Source of the DNA: Salinisphaera sp963835375
GTDB lineage: Bacteria; Pseudomonadota; Gammaproteobacteria; Nevskiales; Salinisphaeraceae
DNA length: 64,000 nt
NCBI GenBank assembly: GCA_963835375.1
Contig: CAWIGB010000011.1
Location: 124,001 to 188,000, forward strand
Direction of reading: 5' to 3'
Made by a program: the position numbers and the translations under genes. The notes under the pieces were generated by a model. The model was not told the origin of the DNA. It was given only the letters and a program-made list of their open reading frames with translations, and made no database searches. Positions 31,837-41,966 of this stretch are shown here, piece by piece (position 1 is the stretch's first letter; every line of letters starts with the position of its first letter).

Positions 31837-32874
31837 ATGGCCAGTTTGAGTGAATCGTTCGAAGCCGGCGCCGCGCGCGGCATGCTCGGCCTGCCCGCGG
31901 CCATGCTCCGGATCATGGCCGGCAAGCCGGTCGTGCGTGACGGCCACACCCTCGACGTCCAGTGCCAACTGCTGCTCAAGATCATGCGCTTGCGCGGGGT
32001 GCAGCTCGGCGCCGGGAACGTGGAGACACAACGCCATCAGATGGTGGCGCAATCGAGCACGCTCGCGCCGCGCGCGCATGGCCGGGTCGAAGTTCGCGAG
32101 CTTGTCGTCGCGGGGGGCGACGACTCGCTTGCGGCGCGCTGCTATCGACCGGAAGACGCCGATGGCGCCGCCATTGTGTTCTACCACGGTGGCGGGTTCG
32201 TGCTCGGCGATCTCGATTCGCACGACGGTGTCTGTCGCGCTCTCGCCGATCGGGCCCGGGCGACCGTCATTTCGATCGATTATCGCCGCGCGCCTGAACA
32301 CGCGGCGCCGGCTGCGGCGCGCGACGCGATTGCCGCATTCCGCGATATTGCGGCGCGCGCTGACGATTTTGAAATCGATGCGCGCCGGATCGCCGTGGCG
32401 GGCGACAGCGCCGGCGGCAACCTGGCGGCCGTGGTGGCACAGCAGACCAAGGACGACACCATCCCGCCCTCGGCTCAGCTCCTGCTGTACCCCGCCGTCG
32501 ACTTCGCCGAGGACAAACCGTCCAAGGATCGCCTGGCGACCGGCTTCTTCCTCGAAAAAACCTCGATGGACTGGTTCGAGGGGCATTATCTGCCCGAGGG
32601 ATGCGACAAGCGCGACCCGATGGTCTCGCCATTGCGCGGGGAGCTGGCCGGCGTCGCGCCGGCGATCGTGATCACGGCCGGCTTTGATCCGCTGCGCGAC
32701 GAGGGCGAAGCCTACGGCGCGGCGCTCGAAACCGCTGGCGTGACTACGACCTCCCGGCGCGAGGCCGGGCTGCTCCACGGCTTTGCCAACTTTGCCGGCG
32801 GCGTCGAACGGGCACGAGAAGCCCTCGACCACGCCGCCGACGCTCTGCGCGCCCGGTTCGACGCCATCAGCTGA
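31837..32874 (+). CDS. Alpha/beta hydrolase, hormone-sensitive-lipase family esterase
   Basis: Predicted carboxylesterase acting on short or medium acyl esters. The oxyanion motif is VFYHGGGFVLGDLDSHDG, the nucleophile lies in VAGDSAGGNLAAVV, the acidic residue in TAGFDPLRDEGEAY and the His in GLLHGFANFAGG. This is the HSL (type IV) arrangement. The N-terminal ~90 residues form the usual helical cap. At 345 residues the frame is intact. ATG 31837 has an AAGAG site upstream. It is convergent with the EF-hand gene, the two stops being only ~22 bases apart. Confidence 0.93.
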   Translation: MASLSESFEAGAARGMLGLPAAMLRIMAGKPVVRDGHTLDVQCQLLLKIMRLRGVQLGAGNVETQRHQMVAQSSTLAPRAHGRVEVRELVVAGGDDSLAARCYRPEDADGAAIVFYHGGGFVLGDLDSHDGVCRALADRARATVISIDYRRAPEHAAPAAARDAIAAFRDIAARADDFEIDARRIAVAGDSAGGNLAAVVAQQTKDDTIPPSAQLLLYPAVDFAEDKPSKDRLATGFFLEKTSMDWFEGHYLPEGCDKRDPMVSPLRGELAGVAPAIVITAGFDPLRDEGEAYGAALETAGVTTTSRREAGLLHGFANFAGGVERAREALDHAADALRARFDAIS

Positions 32875-32896
32875 ACCGGGCGCCGAGGGCGGCGGG

Positions 32897-33355
32897 TTAT
32901 TTCGAGCCGCTGCCCTGTTTCGCGTTGCCGAAGGCTTTCTGCAGCTCGTCTTTCGATATGTAACCGTCGCCGTTGGCATCGAGCTTATCGAAATAAGGCG
33001 TCAGGGCCTTGCGATACTCGCTGCGCGAGATCTTGCCATTGCCATCGGCGTCAATATGATTGAACCAGCTGCTGATCACGCGGTGACGGCGCGCCTTGTC
33101 CTGGGCGCTCGCGTCGGCGGGCAAGCCGGGTTGGCCAGCGTCGAATTCCTTGGCATCGACCTGGCCGTCGCCATTGGTATCCAGCTGCTTGAATGCTCGA
33201 TCCTGAGCAGCGTTGGCCTCGGCTCGGCTGATCTTGCCGTCGTTATTGGTATCGGCACTGGTCAGCCCGGCCGCCTGGACGGCAGTGGCAAGCACCAGAC
33301 TTGCGCCGCAGATGATGGCCGCCCGGCGGCCGGTCGCGATGGTTCGTTCAAACAT
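32897..33355 (-). CDS. Secreted EF-hand calcium-binding protein
   Basis: Exported protein with a signal peptide (hydrophobic run GASLVLATAVQA, probable cleavage after QAA) and four EF-hand loops: DTNNDGKISRAE, DTNGDGQVDAKE, DADGNGKISRSE and DANGDGYISKDE. All have acidic residues at positions 1, 3, 5 and 12; the third loop has Asn at position 5. At 152 residues it probably binds calcium in the periplasm or outside the cell, with unknown partners. The PhoD-like remnant lies upstream on the same strand. The frame is intact. Confidence 0.9.
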   Translation of the reverse strand: MFERTIATGRRAAIICGASLVLATAVQAAGLTSADTNNDGKISRAEANAAQDRAFKQLDTNGDGQVDAKEFDAGQPGLPADASAQDKARRHRVISSWFNHIDADGNGKISRSEYRKALTPYFDKLDANGDGYISKDELQKAFGNAKQGSGSK

Positions 33356-33415
33356 AACGCCCTCTTCTGATCGTTGTTGCGGTTCGAAAATGTGATGACG
33401 TCGGACAATCGGCGA

Positions 33416-33847
33416 TCAGGTTCCCAGATCTTCGGTTTCGTCAAAGGGGTGTCCTGATCGCTCGCGCCGAGCTGGCTGATCGTGGCCGGCTGGCCGTGCT
33501 GGTTGAATTGCACATACCCCATGCCGGCCTGATTGCCCAGGCGGCGATGCGAGCCCACGGTGCGCGGATGGCGCGGCGAGACTCGCAGTCGCCGGCGCTT
33601 GGTAAAACAGTTCAGGGGCGACCACGGCGAATACAGCCAACGATCGAGGCCGGTCGAACCAGCGTAGCAGCTCGGCCGGAAATTCGTGCTTCACGCCCGA
33701 TGAGACAATCTGCCAGATCCTGTGCCGGGTTCGGACGTGGCGCACCGCAACATCGTAGACGAACGAATAATGAACATCGCCGCCGAGAACTGTATCGACG
33801 GAGTATACCGGGAGGATCACCGCTTGAGCCGCTGGCGCGGCGACCAC
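33416..33847 (-). pseudogene. Remnant of a PhoD-like alkaline phosphatase (C-terminal fragment)
   Basis: Only the last ~140 residues of a PhoD-type metallophosphatase remain. TVLGGDVHYSFVYDVAV is the C-terminal metal-binding His motif, followed by IWQIVSSGVKHEFPAELL and, in another frame, GMGYVQFNQHGQPATISQL. The N-terminal two thirds, with the other metal ligands, are missing: upstream lies the mntH promoter. At least two frame changes occur. Unlike the other broken genes here, the loss of most of the coding region cannot be a sequencing indel, so I call it a true remnant. Confidence 0.75.
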
Positions 33848-33892
33848 AACGTATCGGGCGGGGTTGCGCGATAATAGCCAGTGGCCGTAAAG

Positions 33893-33908
33893 TTTAGCCT
33901 AAGCTAAT
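33893..33908 (+). promoter_or_regulatory. Candidate MntR-type (DtxR family) operator upstream of mntH
   Basis: TTAGC-CTAA-GCTAA (33894-33907) is an inverted repeat in an AT-rich pocket about 90 bases before mntH. Its form resembles operators of DtxR-family metal repressors such as MntR, which control manganese importers. The match is by eye only. Confidence 0.5.
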
Positions 33909-33994
33909 TTTATGGGTGCCAGGCCACGACCGAATCCCGGCCGGCTTCCTCACGACGAGCGCCGCCGACGAATGCCGGGGCGTCGGGAGCCTTG

Positions 33995-35294
33995 ATGAGC
34001 GCGACGAACGTCGACCACGATTTTCTTCCGGGCGAAGGCGCAACGGTGCGGGCAGCGCAAGCTGCCCTCGATGGCCATCGACGCGGGCTGAAGCGTTTTC
34101 TACCCTTCCTGGGTCCGGCCTTCATCGCGGCCGTGGCCTATATCGACCCCGGCAATTTCGCCACGAACATACAGGCGGGCTCGAGTTACGGCTACATGTT
34201 GCTCTGGGTGGTACTGGTATCCAACGTGATGGCCATGCTCATCCAGTCCATGTCGGCCAAACTGGGAATCGCCACGGGCCGTAATCTGCCCGAGATCTCG
34301 CGGGCGCGTTTTTCACGGCCGGTCACACTCGGACTCTGGATCCAGGCCGAGTTCATTGCGATCGCGACCGATCTGGCGGAATTCATCGGCGGCGCGCTCG
34401 GTCTGCATCTGTTGTTCGGCATTCCAATGTTTCCGGCCGCCTTGATCACGGGCGTCTGCTCATTCGGGCTGCTGGAGCTCCAGCGACGCGGCTTTCGCCC
34501 GCTTGAGGCCGGCATCACCGCACTGATCGGCGTGGTGGTGATCTCATTCGCCTACGAAGTCTGGATCGCGCACCCGGACGGATCGCGATCTGCTGGCCGG
34601 TCTGTTCGTACCCACGCTGGCCGGCAACAACAGCCTGCTGCTGGCAGCCGGCATTCTCGGGGCTACGGTCATGCCGCATGTGATCTATCTGCATTCCGCG
34701 CTCATGCAACGGCGCGTGGTCGGCCGCAACGAGGAAGAGCGGCGGCGACTGTTCCGGTTCGAGTTCGTCGACATCCTGATCGCCATGGGGGTGGCCGGCG
34801 TGATCAACGGCGCCATGCTGGTCATGGCCGCCGGGTTGTTTCACGGCAGTGGCGATACCGTCTCGACACTGGAAACCGCCTACGCCCGCCTGCACGATCA
34901 TGCCGGCACGCTGGCTGCCACTATGTTCGGCGTCGGCCTGCTCGCCAGCGGCTTCTCCAGTTCGTCGGTGGGCACCATGAGCGGCCAGATCGTCATGCAG
35001 GGCTATCTGAATCGCCAGATTCCATTGTATCTGCGCCGACTGATCACGATGGCACCGGCGCTGGCAATCCTCGCCGTCGGCGTCGACCCCACGACTGCTC
35101 TGGTGATGAGTCAGGTGGTGTTGTCGTTCGGCATTCCGTTCGCCCTGATCCCGCTGCTGATGTTCTGCTCGAATCGTGAGCTGATGGGCGGCCTGGTCAA
35201 TCGACGGCCGACGACGATCGCCGCCTGGAGCGTGGCGGCCGCGATCATCGGGCTGAATATCTTCCTGCTTTACCAGACCATATTCGGACTCTGA
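33995..35294 (+). CDS. mntH: Manganese/divalent metal transporter MntH, NRAMP family (frameshifted)
   Basis: Proton-coupled Mn2+ importer of the inner membrane. The signature helix-1 metal motif is AAVAYIDPGNFATNIQAGS; helix 6 supplies MPHVIYLHSALMQ; further family segments are WIQAEFIAIATDLAEFIGGA and GFSSSSVGTMSGQIVMQGY. About 11 membrane helices are predicted. The frame shifts near 34585; correcting it gives ~430 residues, normal for NRAMP. Start ATG 33995 has GGGAG upstream. A candidate MntR operator precedes it. It converges on the MFS gene with 4 bases between stops. Confidence 0.93.
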
Positions 35295-35298
35295 TCAA

Positions 35299-36528
35299 TC
35301 AAGCCCGTGGGGCGTCACGCCGCTGCCAGACAGCCAGCCGGAGCACCGCCACCAGACCGAGCATGAGGACCACCGCCACCATGGCCGCAACGCCCGCCCA
35401 GCCGTAACCGCTCCAGAACAGCCCGCCGAGCGAGCCGACGACGCTCGAGCCCAGGTAATAGCCCAGCAGATACAACCCGGCCGCGTGGCCCTTGCCGTGT
35501 CGGGCCAGCAGGCCCACCCAGCCGCTCGCCGTCGAATGGCCGGCGAAGAAGCCCACCGTCACCAGGCCGAGGCCGGCTATGATCGCCCACAGCGAATCCG
35601 GCCACATCAGGGCCAGGCCCAGTCCCATCAGCACGATCGCGAAGATGAGCACCGGCGGACGGCCTTGACGATCGGCGATCTTGCCGGCGATTGCGGAGGT
35701 CACGATGCCGAACATATAGACGACGAACACCGAACCGATGGCCCCCTGCCCGAGAGCGAACGGCGGCTCTGAAAGCCGATAGCCCACATAGTTGTAGACC
35801 GACACGAAAGCGCCCATGAACAGGAAGCCACACAAGAACACCCAGGGCAGCGCGTTGTGGCGCATGTGGGACATGAGCGGGTCGGCATGCTGGCGGAGCG
35901 TCAGCCCGCGCTGGGCGACGAAGTTGCGCGAACGCGGCAGCAACAGGATGAACACGATGGCGGCCACGAAGCCGATCAGCCCGAGGGCTGCAATGGCCAC
36001 GCGCCAGCCAAAGGCTTCGGCCAGCAGACCGGCGATCACACGACCGCCCATGCCGCCGCACGCGGTCCCACCGATATACAGCCCGGTGGCGGTGCCGAGA
36101 TCGCCGGGGTCGATTTCCTCTGAGAGATAGGCGATAGCCAGAGCCGGCACGCCACCGAGCGCGAAGCCTTCGACCGCCCTCGCGACCAGCAAGGTGGGCC
36201 ACCCTGGCGCGATTGCAGCCACCAGCGACAGCGTGGCCGAGCCGAGCAGCGATGCCGTCATGATCGTCTTGCGCTCGATCGCGCCCGACATCAGCCCGGC
36301 GAGGAACAGCGTGAAGGCGAGCACGCCGGTGGTCACCGACAGCGAGAGGCTGCTGACCGCGGCCGAAACGCCAAATTCGCGCGAGAACTCCGGCATCAGG
36401 GGCTGAACGGAGTACATCGATGAAAATGTGGCGAAGCCCGCGGCGAACAGCGCCAGGTTGGCTCGCAGATACGCCGGCGTTCCCCGCTCAAGGTAGCCTG
36501 CACGGGCGGTTGCAGTCGATTCGCTCAT
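35299..36528 (-). CDS. MFS transporter, YnfM-like
   Basis: Twelve-helix major facilitator of unknown substrate, probably an efflux carrier. The pattern ANLALFAAGFATFSSMYSVQ, QPLMPEFSREFGVS, LFLAGLMSGAIERKTIM (loop 2-3 motif) and EGFALGGVPALAIAYLSEEI resembles the YnfM/YybF group. I set the start at ATG 36528 (about 409 residues); an upstream in-frame start at 36591 lies in the shared promoter region with typA. The frame is intact. It is divergent from typA and convergent with mntH. Confidence 0.88.
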   Translation of the reverse strand: MSESTATARAGYLERGTPAYLRANLALFAAGFATFSSMYSVQPLMPEFSREFGVSAAVSSLSLSVTTGVLAFTLFLAGLMSGAIERKTIMTASLLGSATLSLVAAIAPGWPTLLVARAVEGFALGGVPALAIAYLSEEIDPGDLGTATGLYIGGTACGGMGGRVIAGLLAEAFGWRVAIAALGLIGFVAAIVFILLLPRSRNFVAQRGLTLRQHADPLMSHMRHNALPWVFLCGFLFMGAFVSVYNYVGYRLSEPPFALGQGAIGSVFVVYMFGIVTSAIAGKIADRQGRPPVLIFAIVLMGLGLALMWPDSLWAIIAGLGLVTVGFFAGHSTASGWVGLLARHGKGHAAGLYLLGYYLGSSVVGSLGGLFWSGYGWAGVAAMVAVVLMLGLVAVLRLAVWQRRDAPRA

Positions 36529-36669
36529 ACGACAATGGTCGCATAGCATGCATAATGAAACGACCGAGAGCTTAGCGATTTCTTGCATCATTTACGACTT
36601 TCGGCTAGCCGAAGCGACGTTCATTACCGGATAATGGCGCGTTTTCGCATCCCGGCCGGCCCATTTTTC

Positions 36670-38503
36670 ATGATCGATAATCTTCGCAACATCGCGATCA
36701 TCGCCCACGTTGACCACGGCAAGACGACGCTCGTGGATTGTCTTCTCCGTCAGTCGGGCACGTTCGAGGCCCGCGACGACGTCGTCGACCGGATCATGGA
36801 TTCGAACGATCTGGAGAAGGAACGCGGCATCACGATCACGTCGAAGAACACGGCGATCGAATGGCGCGATCCGGATTCCGACGAGGTGTACCACATCAAT
36901 ATCGTGGATACCCCGGGCCATGCCGACTTCGGCGGCGAAGTCGAGCGCGTGCTGTCGATGGTCGATTCGGTGCTGCTGCTGGTCGATGCCGTCGACGGCC
37001 CGATGCCGCAGACGCGCTTCGTGACCGAAAAGGCCTTCCAGCTGGGACTGAAGCCGATCGTCGTGATCAACAAGATCGATCGCGACGGCGCGCGGCCCGA
37101 CTGGGTGCTCAACGAGACCTTCGACCTGTTCGACAGCCTCGGCGCCACCGAGGAACAGCTCGATTTCCCAATCATCTACACCTCCGCGCTCGGCGGCTAT
37201 GCCGGCATGGACGAGAGCGTGCGCGAAGGCGACATGCTGCCGTTGTTCCGTACCATCACCGAGAACGTGCCCGCCCCACCGGTGAATCTGGAGGGCACCT
37301 TCCAGATGCAGATCACCACGCTGGACTACAACAGCTTCGTCGGCCAGATCGGCATCGGGCGTATCGCGCGCGGCACCATCAAACCCGCCACCAACATCAC
37401 CATCGTCGACCGTGACGGCGGCACGCGTAATGCGCGGGTGGCCGGCGTATTCGGCTTTCTGGGGCTGAACCGCGTCGAGGTGGACGAAGCGCGCGCCGGC
37501 GATATCGTCGCCCTGACCGGCATGAACGATCTCGACATCTCGGACACGCTCTGCGATCCAAGCCAGCCGGAATCACTGCCGCGCCTGACGGTCGACGAAC
37601 CGACCATGAGCATGACCTTCGAGGTCAACAAATCGCCGCTGGCGGGCAAGGAAGGCAACTATCTCACCTCGCGCCAGATCCGCGAGCGGCTCGAGCGCGA
37701 GCTCAAGTCGAACGTGGCCCTGCGCGTCGAGCAAGGCGGCGACGCCGATCGCTTCAAGGTATCCGGCCGTGGCCTGCTGCATCTGTCGGTGCTGCTGGAG
37801 ACCATGCGTCGTGAGGGCTACGAGCTGTCGGTGTCGCGTCCGGAAGTGGTCACCCGCGAGGTGGACGGCGCGATTCAGGAGCCCTACGAACTGCTGATGT
37901 GCGACGTCGAGGACGATCACCAGGGCTCGGTGATCGATAACCTGCAGCAGCGGCGTGGCCAGCTGCAGAACATGGTCCCGGACGGCAAGGGCCGCACGCG
38001 CCTGGAATTCATGATCCCCTCCCGCGGCCTGATCGGTTTCCAGACCGAGTTCATGAGCCTGACGTCGGGCACGGGCATCGCCACCCATGTGTTCGACCAT
38101 TACGGCGCGCTTGGCGGCACCGAGATCGGCCAGCGCCAGAAAGGCGTGTTGATCGCCAACGCGGCCGGCAAGGCCGTCGGGTTTCGCGATCTTCAACCTG
38201 CAGGATCGCGGCAAGATGATGATCGGCCCGAACGAAGAGATCTACGAAGGCATGGTCGTCGGGATTCATTCGCGCGAGAACGATCTCACCGTGAACGTGC
38301 AGAAGGCCAAGCAGCTCACCAACGTGCGCGCGGCCGGCACCGACGAGAACATCCAGCTCGTGCCGCCGGTGCGGATGACGCTCGAACAGGCGCTGGAGTT
38401 CATCAACGACGACGAACTGGTCGAGATCACGCCGGGCTCGATTCGCGTGCGCAAGCGCTGGCTCAAGGAGCACGAGCGTAAGAAAGCCGCCCGCACGGGC
38501 TGA
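36670..38503 (+). CDS. typA: Ribosome-associated GTPase TypA/BipA (frameshift near C-terminus)
   Basis: Translational GTPase involved in ribosome assembly and stress growth. The G motifs are intact: AIIAHVDHGKTTLVD, DTPGHADFGGEVER and NKIDRDGARPDW. Domain V and the TypA-specific C-terminus include SRGLIGFQTEFM and, in the shifted frame, DRGKMMIGPNEEIYEGMVVG. One extra base near 38180 separates the last ~105 residues; corrected length is about 611. ATG 36670 gives the canonical MIDNLRNIAIIAH start. A strong terminator follows at 38597-38636. Confidence 0.96.
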
Positions 38504-38596
38504 GCGCCGGCGCCGTCGGGCGAGCCGAGCGCGAACCCGACGGATGCGCACGGTCGGCGCGATCACCGCTATCATCGCCGACCAACGTTGAACATG

Positions 38597-38636
38597 ACAG
38601 CCCGCGCCGGATACACCGGCCGCGGGCTGTGTTTTT
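38597..38636 (+). terminator. Rho-independent terminator after typA
   Basis: A perfect 10-bp stem, ACAGCCCGCG with CGCGGGCTGT (38597-38606 with 38621-38630), is followed by GTTTTT. It ends about 3 bases before the GAGGAG ribosome site of the next gene, so it could also act as an attenuator for it. Confidence 0.9.
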
Positions 38637-38649
38637 GCGAGGAGTCGTC

Positions 38650-40331
38650 ATGGCGTCCCAGAACAGCCGTTCCCGTCTGATCGTGCGCAAGGCCCGCCTG
38701 GCCGATATTCCGTCCATCAACCGGATCGTGCAGCGCGCGTACCCGAAGATGGACGATTACTCGTTCGACGAACTGCGCGGCCAGATCAACAATTTTCCGG
38801 AAGGCCAGCTGGTCGCGGTGTACGCGGACCAGGTGGTCGGCTATTGCGCCACGATCTGCCTGCCCGAAGCACAGGTCATGCGCAATCACAGCTGGGCCGA
38901 GATCACCGGCAACGGCTACGGCTCGACCCACGACATCGACGGCGATTATCTCTACGGCTATGAAGTCTGCGTGGACCCGGACGCGCGCGGCCTGCGCATC
39001 GGGCGCCGCCTGTATCGCGAACGCGAGGCGCTGGCGGTCAAGCTCGGGCTGAAGGGCATCGTCTTCGCCGGGCCGCATCCCCGGCCTGCGCCGCCGGTTC
39101 AAGCAGTTCGGCAGCGCCCAGGCTTATGTCGAGGCCGTGGCCGACAAGACGATCCGCGATCGGGTGCTGTCGTTCCAGCTCGCGCAGGGCTACGAACTGC
39201 TCGGCGTGATGCCGAACTATCTGCCGGACGACCCCGATTCCATGGGCTACGGCGCCCACCTGCTCTGGCGTAATCCGGAGTACAAGTATCGCGAGGATGT
39301 ACCGGGCGATTCCCACGTGCACCTGCAGACGCGCAACAGTGTGCGCATCGCCACCGTCCAGTACATGCAACGCGCGATCGACTCGTTCGACGAGTTCGCT
39401 CAGATCGTGACCTACTTCGTGCGTGAGACCGCGGACGCCAAGGCCGATTTCGTGGTCTTTCCCGAACTGTTCACGGTCCAGCTGCTCTCGATCAAGAACG
39501 AGGACCTCCACCGGCGCGCGGCCATCTGGCGTCTGGCCGATTTCTGCGACGATTTCCGTGAATTGATGGCCGACCTGGCCGTACGCTGCAACATCAATAT
39601 CATCGCCGGCTCGCACCCGACGCAGGTGGGCGAGGAACTGCAGAACATCGCCTATATCTATCTGCGCGACGGCTCCGAATACATGCAGCCCAAGATCCAC
39701 CCCACGCCCGGGGAACGCGAACACTGGAACATCGTGGGCGGCGACAGCTTGAACGCCATCGAGACCGACTGCGGCCCGATCGGCGTGCTGGTCTGTTACG
39801 ACAGCGAGATTCCCGGAGCTGTCGCGGCATCTGGCCGATCAGGGCATCAACATCCTGTTCGTGCCGTTCTCGACCGAGGACCGGGCCGGCTATCTGCGGG
39901 TGCGCTACTCGGCGCATGCCCGCGCGGTGGAGAACCAGATCTACGTGGCCACCGCCGGCAATACCGGCAACCTGCCGCGTATCCATGCCATGGACATGCA
40001 CTATGCGCAGTCGGGTATTTTCACGCCCTGCGATTTCGCGTTCGCGCGCGACGGCATCGCCGCCGATACCACCGCCAACGCCGAACAGGTGGCAATCGCC
40101 GACGTTCGGCTGGATACATTGCACGAAGCGCGCACCTCCGGCTCGGTGCAGAACATGCTCGATCGTCGCCACGATCTGTACCGCGTGCAATGGATGCCGC
40201 GCCGCCGCGCCACGGCCAAGGCCGACCGCCTGACTGCCAAGCCGGGCCAGACGCGTGCGACCGAAGACAACTGGGCCGGCGCAGCGCCCGCCGCGCTGAT
40301 GCCAACGTCTCGCGTTACCATCGCGCGATGA
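38650..40331 (+). CDS. GNAT acetyltransferase - carbon-nitrogen hydrolase fusion (two frameshifts)
   Basis: Two-domain protein of a known fusion family with uncharacterised substrates. The N-terminal GNAT domain (~residues 10-165) has LIVRKARLADIPSINRIVQR and the acetyl-CoA region VDPDARGLRIGRRLY. The C-terminal nitrilase domain (~residues 215-500) has the catalytic triad: Glu in VVFPELFTVQ, Lys in MQPKIHPTPGE and Cys in GVLVCYDSEIPG. Frames shift near 39080 and 39820. ATG 38650 has GAGGAG 5 bases upstream. The sirtuin gene ATG overlaps its stop, suggesting coupled synthesis. Confidence 0.9.
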
Positions 40332-41104
40332 GCGATGACGCACAGCAACCGCTGCGCTGGGCCGCCGCGCTGCTCGCGCAGGCCGGCGATATCCTGGTCC
40401 TCACCGGCGCCGGCATCTCGGCGGGGTCCGGCATTCCCACGTTCCGCGAGGCCCAGACCGGGATCTGGGCGCAGTATTCGCCCGAGGATCTGGCCACCCC
40501 CGAGGCCTTCGCCCGTCATCCGGAGCGCGTATGGGCGTGGTATCGGTGGCGCCGTGCACTGATCGCGCGCGGCGGCGTGAACCCGGGCCACCGCGCCATC
40601 GCGGAACTGGCGGGTTCACGCGCTTATTCGTGGCCACACAGAATGTCGACGGGCTGCATGCCGCGGCCGGCAGCCGCGAAATCGCCGAGCTGCACGGCAA
40701 TATCTGGCGTGATCGCTGCAGCCGCTGCGACGCCACGGTCGACACATGAAGTCGCTCGAGCCGGCGACACGAGGATCTCGCCGTACTGCCGCGGATGCGG
40801 CGCCATGATGCGGCCCGGACGTGGTCTGGTTCGGTGAAATGCTGCCCACCGACGCCCTGCAGAGCCGCCGAATCCGCACTTGGATCGGGCCGACGCGGTA
40901 CTGGTCGTGGGCACCTCCAGCCGGGTCTATCCGGCGGCGGCCCGGGTCGATGCCGCCATCGAATCCGCCACGGCCCGTGATCGAGATCAACCCGCAGCCG
41001 ACCGGCGTGTCCGACATGCTGTCGATATTCGTCTTGCCGACTCGGCCAGCCGCGCCCTGCCCGCCCTTGCGGCGGTGCTCGACGGGGTCCCGGCGAGCGG
41101 CTAA
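40328..41104 (+). CDS. cobB: SIR2-family NAD-dependent protein deacylase (many frameshifts)
   Basis: Sirtuin that removes acyl groups from lysines using NAD. The NAD site reads VLTGAGISAGSGIPTFRE; the catalytic His region is TQNVDGLHAAAG plus IAELHGNIWRDRC. Zinc Cys residues appear in CSRCD and CRGCGAMMRPD, followed by VVWFGEMLPTDAL and VVGTSSRVYPAAA. About six shifts occur between 40610 and 41030. Corrected length is ~255 residues, fitting the family. ATG 40328 overlaps the stop of the GNAT fusion gene (ATGA). Confidence 0.85.
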
Positions 41105-41155
41105 AGTCGATCGCATAACGATCATATTCGGCGCGGCCTTCGGCCGGGAGCGCAC

Positions 41156-41920
41156 ATGACGACTCGGGTCGTATTCAACCAGAAAGGCGGCGTCGGCAAG
41201 ACCACCGTGCTCGCCAATCTCGCAGCGATCGCCGCCGAGCGCGGCCGGCGTACGCTGGTCATCGATCTGGATGCCCAGTGCAACGCCAGCCAGTACCTGT
41301 TGTCCTCGGACGGGCGCCAGGCCGAATGCGGTAGCGCCGACTTCTTCGAGGCCACGCTGGAACGCGGCCGGCAGCCGCGAGGATCTGGTCGGATTACGTC
41401 ACCGAAACCCCGTTCGAGAATCTGTCGATCATTGCAGCACACCCCGACCTCGAGGAAATTCGCGTCAAGCTCGAGGCCAAGCACAAGATCTACAAGCTGC
41501 GTCAGGCGCTGGAGAAGCTGAAGGGCTTCGACGAGATCTTCATCGATACACCGCCGGCGCTGAATTTCTATTCGCAATCGGCGCTGATCGCGGCCCATCG
41601 GCGTGCTGGTTCCGTTCGACTGCGACGATTTCGCACGACAGGCGCTGTATGCCCTGTTCGACAACATTCACGAGATCCAGGACGACCACAACCCGTCGCT
41701 GGTCATCGACGGCATCGTCGTGAACCAGTTTCAGCCGCGCGCCAAGCTGCCACAGCGCATGCTCGCCGAGCTGACCGAGGAAGGACACCCGATCATCGAT
41801 GCACACGTGACCAGTTCGGTCAAGGTGCGCGAATCGCACGATGCCTCGGTTCCGCTCATCCATTACGCGCCGAGCCACAAAGTGACCCAGCAGCTCGTCG
41901 CGCTCTACGAGAAGCTGTAG
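41156..41920 (+). CDS. ParA/Soj-family ATPase (two frameshifts)
   Basis: Deviant-Walker ATPase of the ParA/MinD superfamily. The P-loop reads VVFNQKGGVGKTTVLANLAA, switch I/Walker A' VIDLDAQCNASQYLL and Walker B FDEIFIDTPPALNFYSQSAL, followed by VLVPFDCDDFARQALY. Frames change near 41390 and 41600. Corrected length is ~254 residues. No parB or centromere-like repeats are nearby, so chromosome or plasmid partition is not supported; orphan ParA proteins often position other cellular cargo. It begins 51 bases after the sirtuin gene. Confidence 0.88.
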
Positions 41921-41966
41921 CGCCGCGCGCGCATCGGTTGCCGCGAACGCTGCGTTAATAAAAGAC

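Noticed and set aside
41156..41920. Plasmid or chromosome partition locus
   Set aside because: Only a ParA-like ATPase is present; there is no parB and no repeat array nearby.
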